Made by a program: the position numbers and the translations under genes
Assembly (NCBI GenBank): GCA_021779415.1
Contig: JAJYAS010000059.1
Coordinates: 1-10,616 of the forward strand
Length of the DNA stretch: 10,616 bases
Direction of reading: 5' to 3'
Source: Bacillota bacterium
GTDB lineage: Bacteria > Bacillota_B > Desulfitobacteriia > Desulfitobacteriales > Desulfitobacteriaceae
Part shown: positions 5,119 through 10,616 of the stretch, piece by piece
Layout: the number at the start of each line of letters is the position of its first letter
Numbering within the stretch: position 1 is the stretch's first letter
The notes under the pieces: generated by a model
What the model was told of the DNA's origin: nothing
The model's database searches: none
Seen by the model: only the letters and a program-made list of their open reading frames with translations

Positions 5119-7668
5119 ATGGATATCATTTTGGCCCATCGCCAAATCGATTTTGATGCGCTGGCGTCGATGGTTGCCGCTCAAAAACTCTATCCGAACA
5201 GCATATTGGTGATGGACGGGAAACCTAATGTCTATGTTCAAAACTTTTTGGCGCTTTCTAAGGATCAGCTTCGGTTTCGCAAAGCTCAAGATATTAACGT
5301 GGACGAAGTTTCCCGGGTTATCCTAGTTGATACCCATTCACTGAAACGTGCGGGTGTGCTGGGTGAAAAGGTGGCTCAAATTCCGGGAATTGAGATAGAA
5401 ATCTACGATCACCATCCTTATGCTGGGAAGCTCGAACCGGAAATGGTCATTGAACCAGTTGGGGCGTGCGCAACGCTCCTCGTTGAGAAATTGGCAGGGT
5501 TTGGGTTACCGTTAAGTAGTTTTGAAGCAACGCTGATGGCTATTGGAATTTATGACGATACCGGGAGTTTATTGTTTGATAGTACCACAGTCCGTGATGT
5601 TCGCGCTGTGGCTTATTTGTTAGAGCAAGGTGCGAATTTGGGGGTTATTGCCGAATATTTACGAAGGCCTCTTGCAGAGGAACAAAAAGATTTATTACAA
5701 CAATTGCTTGACCAAGGTCAGACAGAACTCTTCGATGGATTACCCGTGTATCTTTCATATGCGGAGACCAAGGATTATGTCGGTGGGCTTGCCTTATTGG
5801 CTCACAGAGTCGGGGAACTTGAGAGCGCTGATACTTGGTTTTTATTGGTCAAAATGGAGAATAGGGTGTATCTCGTCGGTCGTTCAAGAGGAAGAGGCTT
5901 AGCTGTTAATGGATTAGTACAATTATTTGGTGGGGCTGGACACGCGAGAGCTGCCTCTGCCACGATTAAGGATGCCGAACTGCCAGTTATTTTAAAACAA
6001 TTGCGCTCAGCGATTCAGAGTCGTGCTAAAAAGCCTCACCTCGCTCGAGATATGATGAGTTATCCGGTTAAGACAGTAACTCCGGAGACGAAACTGGGTG
6101 AAGTAGAGCAAATGCTCTTGCGTTATGGGCACACCGGGGTACCAGTGACTGAAGATACGTGTTTGGTGGGAATTATTTCGCGCCGTGATGTGGATAAAGC
6201 CATTAAACACGGTTTGCAACACGCGCCGGTGAAGGCTTTTATGACGACAAAAGTGACCACAGTGGATGTAGAGGCACCTTTGGATGAAGTTCAGCGGTTG
6301 ATGGTCCAGCACGATATTGGGCGTCTCCCCGTGGTTGAAGATGGGAAGCTCGTGGGCATCGTTTCCCGGTCCGATGTTTTGCGTCTCGTTCACGGAGGTT
6401 CGGTTCCTATTGAAATGCAACTTGTGCGCGAGCGTAGTGTCGCAATGCGTCAGGATATTTTGGATCTGATAGAACGCCTGCCTGAGGAAATAAAGGCAAT
6501 CCTTAACGCGGTACGGGATACTGCGGAAGAAGAAGGGTGCGCCGTTTATCTGGTAGGAGGGTTTGTTAGAGATCTATTACTGCTTTTCCCAACCCAAGAC
6601 TTGGATTTTGTTGTCGAAGGGAGTGGCGGTCAATTTGCAAGGGCTTTGATCCAGCGTATGCCTGAGGGGAAGCTTACTCAGCATGAAAAGTTTGGTACGG
6701 CTCAGATTACGTTCCCCGATGGGAGTCATCTTGACGTGGCGAGTACGCGATGGGAATACTATTCTTTTCCAGGAGCACTTCCTCAAGTCGAGGAATCTTG
6801 CCTGCGTGATGACTTGTTTCGTAGAGATTTTACCATTAATTCCATGGCAATTTGTCTGAACGCTGAGCATTTCGGAGAACTTGTGGATTATTATGGCGGG
6901 AAGCGGGATTTACAGCAAGGGAAAATTCGTTTTTTACATAACCTTAGTTTTATTGACGACCCGACCCGAATGCTGAGGGCAATACGTTTTGCGGAACGTT
7001 ATCATTTTAGTTTGGCCAAAGAAACTCTTGAAGGATTATATACTGCGATAGAGACAGGAGTTCTTGCTAAACTTAGTGTTGAACGCTTTACAGAAGAAAT
7101 ATTGCATATTTTTAAAGAGATAAACTATCTGGCTATGGGTCAGACCTTAATCCGCAGCGGCTTGTTTAAAGCGTGGTTTGGCGATGAATACGCCTGGAAC
7201 TTTAATTTGGAGGATGAGCAGGATAGTGCCGATTGGTCTCTAAACACGCGTTGGCTAATTTCTATTTCCGATATGGAATCGCCAGTCATTGGAAAAGTGC
7301 TTGACCGAGTCATCCTTAACCGAGCTCTTCGCGATGAAACTATGAACTTCGTATCTTTGCGCGAGTCTTTAATGAGGCCACTGTCTTTGAGTGAGATGGA
7401 CGCCTTGCTTAACAAAGTCCCCAAGGAGGTCATAATGGTATTAACCCGTGATGATCGATTTAGTAAGTTACTTGCCGAATACCTTGAGGCTAGTCAAAAG
7501 ATCAACATGTCTCTTAATGGGAAGACACTTATTCAGATGGGTGTTAAGCAGGGACCGGAGATCGGAAAAATTCTAGATCAAGTGCGTCGGGCTTGGCTGC
7601 AAGGCCGGATCCATACTTTGGAAGAAGAACAGGGGATAGTTCGACATTGGGTTGATACCCCGCGTTAG
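5119..7668 (+). CDS. DHH phosphoesterase / CBS pair / tRNA nucleotidyltransferase fusion
   Basis: This 849-aa protein has three parts. Residues 1-305 are a DHH/DHHA1 phosphoesterase: H7, D11, D13 (AHRQIDFDAL), D71 (VDTHS), DHH 97-99, DD 146-147 (YDDTG), and FGGAGH 270-275 of DHHA1. Residues 312-425 are two CBS domains, which commonly bind adenine nucleotides. Residues from about 465 to the end are a class II tRNA nucleotidyltransferase/poly(A) polymerase: LVGGFVRDLL, catalytic D494 and D496, RRDFTINSM 568-576, DPTRMLRAIRFAER from 614, and a helical C-terminus. The nucleotidyltransferase part builds all or part of the tRNA 3' CCA end. In bacteria that split the job, this fused form is reported as the A-adding enzyme, with a separate CC-adding enzyme. 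The DHH part may cleave oligonucleotides; CBS may sense ATP/AMP. ATG 5119 is chosen because GAGG lies 8 nt upstream and the longer form overlaps the promoter. All key residues seem intact. Architecture is certain; A-adding activity is inferred. Confidence 0.93.
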   Translation: MDIILAHRQIDFDALASMVAAQKLYPNSILVMDGKPNVYVQNFLALSKDQLRFRKAQDINVDEVSRVILVDTHSLKRAGVLGEKVAQIPGIEIEIYDHHPYAGKLEPEMVIEPVGACATLLVEKLAGFGLPLSSFEATLMAIGIYDDTGSLLFDSTTVRDVRAVAYLLEQGANLGVIAEYLRRPLAEEQKDLLQQLLDQGQTELFDGLPVYLSYAETKDYVGGLALLAHRVGELESADTWFLLVKMENRVYLVGRSRGRGLAVNGLVQLFGGAGHARAASATIKDAELPVILKQLRSAIQSRAKKPHLARDMMSYPVKTVTPETKLGEVEQMLLRYGHTGVPVTEDTCLVGIISRRDVDKAIKHGLQHAPVKAFMTTKVTTVDVEAPLDEVQRLMVQHDIGRLPVVEDGKLVGIVSRSDVLRLVHGGSVPIEMQLVRERSVAMRQDILDLIERLPEEIKAILNAVRDTAEEEGCAVYLVGGFVRDLLLLFPTQDLDFVVEGSGGQFARALIQRMPEGKLTQHEKFGTAQITFPDGSHLDVASTRWEYYSFPGALPQVEESCLRDDLFRRDFTINSMAICLNAEHFGELVDYYGGKRDLQQGKIRFLHNLSFIDDPTRMLRAIRFAERYHFSLAKETLEGLYTAIETGVLAKLSVERFTEEILHIFKEINYLAMGQTLIRSGLFKAWFGDEYAWNFNLEDEQDSADWSLNTRWLISISDMESPVIGKVLDRVILNRALRDETMNFVSLRESLMRPLSLSEMDALLNKVPKEVIMVLTRDDRFSKLLAEYLEASQKINMSLNGKTLIQMGVKQGPEIGKILDQVRRAWLQGRIHTLEEEQGIVRHWVDTPR

Positions 7669-7682
7669 AAGGAGGAAAACAT

Positions 7683-8348
7683 TTGTCTGGTTTTGATTTA
7701 CCGTCGTTAATCGCTAATATTCCTGCCTTGATGATCGGCTTTGCCTTTCACGAATTTGCGCATGCGTGGGTCGCTGACCGTTTGGGAGATCCAACCCCTC
7801 GAAGCCAGGGACGCTTGACGTTGAATCCTTTCGTGCATCTGGATATCTTCGGAACGCTGATGGCGTTCTTATACCAATTTGGTTGGGCTAAGCCTGTGAT
7901 GACCAACCCCCAATATTTCAAGGGAAACAAACTGCGAGGGCGTATGTTAGTTTCATTGGCTGGTCCGCTTATGAATTTACTCACGGCCTTTGTGGCACTA
8001 TTATTATGGTATTTGACGATGCATTGGATGCATGGTTCTGCATGGAGTGGCGTTATTGCGATGATGTTTAAAGCGATTGTGCTCATGAATTTGAGTTTGG
8101 GGATTTTTAACCTCTTGCCAATCCCTCCTCTAGATGGGTTTGGCGTTCTGGGAGGACTATTGCCCCAACGCTTAGCTTATCGGTTATTAGCCTTTGAACA
8201 GTATGGGATGCTCATTTTAGTTCTGCTTCTCTTTACGGATATTTTAAGTAGGATACTATTTCCGGCAGTGAATGGGATTGCTTATGCTTATCAGACCATC
8301 ATTGCCCTCGTTTTAACTCCTTTTCTCGGTCCCTTGTGGTTGAGTTGA
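7683..8348 (+). CDS. Site-2-type intramembrane zinc metalloprotease (peptidase M50)
   Basis: The 221-aa protein is almost all membrane helices. HEFAH (residues 23-27) in the first helix is the zinc-binding HExxH. NLLPIPPLDG (D151) supplies the third zinc ligand and the family's N-P-x-x-LDG motif. It matches the compact M50B proteins without PDZ or CBS domains; RseP-like proteins are longer. These proteases cut substrates within the membrane, often in signalling, but the substrate here is unknown. Start is TTG 7683, with AGGAGG ending 7 nt upstream; no ATG lies near. It begins 14 nt after the fusion protein's stop, so it is probably cotranscribed. This gene commonly lies next to trpS and scpAB in Firmicutes, which supports the orthology. 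Confidence 0.93.
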   Translation: MSGFDLPSLIANIPALMIGFAFHEFAHAWVADRLGDPTPRSQGRLTLNPFVHLDIFGTLMAFLYQFGWAKPVMTNPQYFKGNKLRGRMLVSLAGPLMNLLTAFVALLLWYLTMHWMHGSAWSGVIAMMFKAIVLMNLSLGIFNLLPIPPLDGFGVLGGLLPQRLAYRLLAFEQYGMLILVLLLFTDILSRILFPAVNGIAYAYQTIIALVLTPFLGPLWLS

Positions 8349-8394
8349 AACAATTTTGTAAACACTGTCTAAGAAGAAAAAAGGAGTGTTCGTT

Positions 8395-9369
8395 ATGAAA
8401 GGAAGAATATTAAGCGGCATGCGCCCTACTGGAGCATTGCATATTGGGCATTTGAGTGTAATCCAGAACTGGGTTGAGTTACAGAAGGATTATGAGTGCT
8501 ATTTTTCCGTCGTGGATTTGCATGCGTTGACGACAGGGTATGAGGATCGTTTGGATTTTCGTCGTTTGCGGAGGGAGATCGCTTTAGATTGGCTCAGTGT
8601 GGGAATTGATCCCGAGAAAAGCGCTATTTTTATTCAATCAGCGGTTAAAGAACACGCCGAGCTTCAATTGCTCTTAGGAATGTTTACGCCCTTGTCTTGG
8701 TTGGAACGTGTTCCTACGTACAAAGATCAAATTCTACAATTGGGTCAACAGGGGAAAGACTTAGGCATGTACGGATTTTTAGGGTATCCCCTTTTAATGG
8801 CAGCGGATATTTTGCTTTATAAATCAAGTGTGGTGCCGGTCGGGGAAGATCAGATCCCGCATGTTGAACTTTGTCGGGAAATTGCTCGTCGTTTTAATCA
8901 TCTTTACGGAACGGTATTCCCTGAACCGAAAGATTTTGTGGGCAAAGTTCCCCTCTTGCCGGGAGTAGATGGGCGTAAGATGAGTAAAAGCTATCATAAT
9001 GCTATTTCCTTAACGGCCTCTCCTGAAGAAATCAAGACGAGAGTCCAACAAATGGTTACCGACCCAGCTCGGCTACGCAAAGATGACCTTGGGCACCCTG
9101 AAGTTTGTGTTGTGTATAAGTTCCATCAGATATACACTCCTGAAGTTGCGGAAGTGGAAGCAAATTGTCGCGGCGGAAAAGTGGGTTGTGTCGCTTGTAA
9201 ACGGCATCTTGCGGAGAACTTGGAGAAGCTTATAAACCCGTTTAGGGAACGACGCACTTATTGGGAGGAACCAGGCCGCGTGGAGAAGGTTCTAGCAGAC
9301 GGAGCAGAACGTGCTCGGGAAACTGCCTCGGTGACGATGAAAGAAGTTCACAGCGCTATGGGGCTGTAA
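8395..9369 (+). CDS. trpS: Tryptophanyl-tRNA synthetase
   Basis: TrpS is the class I synthetase that activates tryptophan with ATP and charges tRNA-Trp. The 324-aa protein has the HIGH signature (HIGH, residues 16-19, in GALHIGHL) and KMSKS (195-199, in GRKMSKSYHN). Family segments SGMRPTG, PLLMAADILLYK and VPVGEDQIPHVEL are also present. The C-terminal part has a CRGGKVGCVACKRHLAEN segment, common in clostridial-type TrpS. Length is normal. ATG 8395 is preferred over GTG 8386, because the AAGGAG ribosome site (8381-8386) lies 8 nt before 8395 and overlaps the GTG. The 46-nt gap from the protease gene holds no T-box, terminator or promoter that can be seen, so control is likely from upstream. 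Its stop is directly followed by the scpA start. Confidence 0.97.
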   Translation: MKGRILSGMRPTGALHIGHLSVIQNWVELQKDYECYFSVVDLHALTTGYEDRLDFRRLRREIALDWLSVGIDPEKSAIFIQSAVKEHAELQLLLGMFTPLSWLERVPTYKDQILQLGQQGKDLGMYGFLGYPLLMAADILLYKSSVVPVGEDQIPHVELCREIARRFNHLYGTVFPEPKDFVGKVPLLPGVDGRKMSKSYHNAISLTASPEEIKTRVQQMVTDPARLRKDDLGHPEVCVVYKFHQIYTPEVAEVEANCRGGKVGCVACKRHLAENLEKLINPFRERRTYWEEPGRVEKVLADGAERARETASVTMKEVHSAMGL

Positions 9370-10146
9370 ATGGAACGTGGAAATAGTGGAAAAACTGCTC
9401 CGCAGGTTGAACTTCCTGCCTATCAGGGGCCACTTGATTTACTGCTGACCCTAATTCAACAAGAAAAAGTGGATATCTATGATATCCCTATTGCGCGAAT
9501 CGCCGACCAGTTCGTAGAAGCGGTACAGCAAATGGGGTCTTTGGATATGGAAGTTACGTCAGAGTTTCTAGTCCTCGCAGCCCAATTGCTTTATATTAAA
9601 TCCAGAGATCTTTTGCCAAAACCACCGAAAAATGAACAGGAGCAGAATGAGGAAGAAGACCCGCGCCAGGAACTGGTTGAACGTTTAATTGCTTATCGAG
9701 CCTATAAACATGCAGCGCAATTGTTAGAAACGATGGAAACTTCATCAGGACGTTCTTACTATCGTGAGGTGGATGTTGAGGGCTTACTTGCGGATGTTGA
9801 GCCCGAGGATCCACTCATGGGAGTCTCGTTCGAAGACCTTTGGCAAGCATTTTGCCAGGTGATCGAACGAGCTGAAAAAGGGGAAGAAATCCGGCATGTT
9901 GAGCCAGACGAGATCGCGATTGAAGTGATGCTCAAAGACGTTTTGCGTCGCGTTATTCTCCATCCAGATGGAATGCGTTTTGCTCAGCTCATGCGGATCG
10001 GATCACGCATGGAAATAGTGGTCTCTTTCCTGGCTTTGCTGGAACTTTTGAAATCTGGGAAAGTTCGGGCTGAACAGCCGGCAAGACTGAGCGATATTAT
10101 GTTATTTCCAACGAAGAAAGCCTGGGAATTCACGGAAGAGGAGTAG
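9370..10146 (+). CDS. scpA: Segregation and condensation protein A (kleisin)
   Basis: ScpA is the kleisin that bridges the SMC dimer and recruits ScpB to form the bacterial condensin that compacts and segregates chromosomes. The 258-aa protein starts with the diagnostic YQGPLDLLLTLIQQEKVDIYDIPIARIADQF region (about residues 18-48), then TSEFLVLAAQLLYIKSRDLLP, the helical part that contacts the SMC neck. A Glu-rich linker follows (about 88-100). The C-terminal winged helix (about 175-245; DVLRRVILHPDGMRF to LSDIMLFPTKKAWEF) binds the SMC head. Its ATG abuts the trpS stop (TAA-ATG) with no gap, and its ribosome site would be the G-rich end of trpS, so translation is probably coupled. scpB follows after 5 nt. 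Confidence 0.97.
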   Translation: MERGNSGKTAPQVELPAYQGPLDLLLTLIQQEKVDIYDIPIARIADQFVEAVQQMGSLDMEVTSEFLVLAAQLLYIKSRDLLPKPPKNEQEQNEEEDPRQELVERLIAYRAYKHAAQLLETMETSSGRSYYREVDVEGLLADVEPEDPLMGVSFEDLWQAFCQVIERAEKGEEIRHVEPDEIAIEVMLKDVLRRVILHPDGMRFAQLMRIGSRMEIVVSFLALLELLKSGKVRAEQPARLSDIMLFPTKKAWEFTEEE

Positions 10147-10151
10147 ATGAA

Positions 10152-10616
10152 ATGCTGTTTCGGGAACCGGAAACGGCTGCTTTGGAAGCCCTTTTATTTG
10201 TCGCCAAGAATCCACTCCCCGCTGAATTACTCGGAGAGATTCTCGAATTGGATAGTTCGAAAATTGAAGAGCTACTTCACGAGCTCCGTGCCCGTTATGC
10301 CGTGGATTCTTGCGGTTTAACTCTCCTCGAAATCAATGGTGGATACAAATTGGGCACCAAGCCGGAAGTAGCCCGCTATATTGAAATTCTTTATAAGCAA
10401 CCTGCACAGGCCCTCTCCAATGCAGCCCTTGAAGTGCTTTCAATTATTGCCTATAAACAACCGGTGACGCGAGGGGAAGTGGACTTCATCCGAGGAGTGC
10501 AATCCGATCGGGCCTTGGCTACGTTAGTAGAGAAGGGATTAGTGAAGGATGTAGGCCGTAAGGAAGGTCCGGGACGGCCAATTCTTTATGCAACGACAGA
10601 AGAGTTTTTGCTTCAT
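10152..10616 (+). CDS. scpB: Segregation and condensation protein B, 3' end outside window
   Basis: ScpB dimerises and binds the ScpA linker in the SMC-ScpAB condensin. The first 155 residues are present and the frame is still open at the window edge; the family is usually about 170-200 aa, so most of it is here. The N-terminal winged helix (EPETAALEALLFVAKNPLPAELLGEILEL) and the second one (ALSNAALEVLSIIAYKQPVTRGEVDFIRGVQSDRAL) are clear, followed by the typical VGRKEGPGRPILYATTEEFLLH. The start at 10152 has GAGGAG (10138-10143), in the end of scpA, 8 nt upstream. The ATG at 10147, in another frame, meets a stop after about 57 codons. The 5-nt spacing implies cotranscription with scpA. Confidence 0.97.
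   Translation, partial: MLFREPETAALEALLFVAKNPLPAELLGEILELDSSKIEELLHELRARYAVDSCGLTLLEINGGYKLGTKPEVARYIEILYKQPAQALSNAALEVLSIIAYKQPVTRGEVDFIRGVQSDRALATLVEKGLVKDVGRKEGPGRPILYATTEEFLLH

Noticed and set aside
8349..8394. T-box or other leader regulator before trpS
   Set aside because: The gap is only 46 nt, has no hairpin or T-box sequence, and holds just the ribosome site.

Overview
The window looks like chromosome of a low-to-mid-GC Gram-positive anaerobe of the Clostridia, most like the Desulfosporosinus/Desulfitobacterium group. This is inferred from gene content, strong AGGAGG-type ribosome binding sites, several TTG starts, and the order [DHH-CBS-tRNA nucleotidyltransferase]-[M50 protease]-trpS-scpA-scpB. 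No rRNA, tRNA, CRISPR array, prophage or transposase gene was found.

Region 1 (1-1150) holds the 3' part of lysA (diaminopimelate decarboxylase), followed by a bidirectional terminator and a second hairpin. Region 2 (1126-1795, minus strand) holds two small unrecognised genes in a likely operon: a 72-aa charged protein, then a 137-aa Pro/Ser/Tyr-rich protein with a C-terminal membrane anchor. A strong hairpin (1889-1928) sits between this pair and the divergent LCP gene. Region 3 (2032-3090) is a LytR-CpsA-Psr cell-wall ligase. Region 4 (3092-3438) has no believable gene. It is a GC-richer cluster of hairpins and three diverged copies of one module, one inverted and two direct, probably a dispersed non-coding repeat. 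Region 5 (3545-4510) is a CorA-type metal transporter. Region 6 (4559-5027) is a self-contained unit: good promoter, 113-aa protein of unknown function, terminator.

Region 7 (5047-10616) is a long co-directional run that starts at an extended -10 promoter. It carries a DHH phosphoesterase/CBS pair/tRNA nucleotidyltransferase fusion, an M50 (site-2 type) membrane protease, tryptophanyl-tRNA synthetase (trpS), and the condensin accessory subunits scpA and scpB (scpB runs off the window). Gaps are 14, 46, 0 and 5 nt with no terminator seen, so these genes are probably cotranscribed. They link tRNA 3'-end maturation or turnover and tRNA charging with chromosome segregation.

Five starts were moved inward from the longest reading frame because a good ribosome binding site decides them: LCP (2032), corA (3545), the fusion protein (5119), trpS (8395), and the 72-aa minus-strand gene (1795). 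The most interesting items are the uncharacterised minus-strand pair with its flanking hairpins, the repeat cluster, and the multidomain fusion. No clearly new multi-gene system (defence, RiPP, toxin-antitoxin) could be supported.
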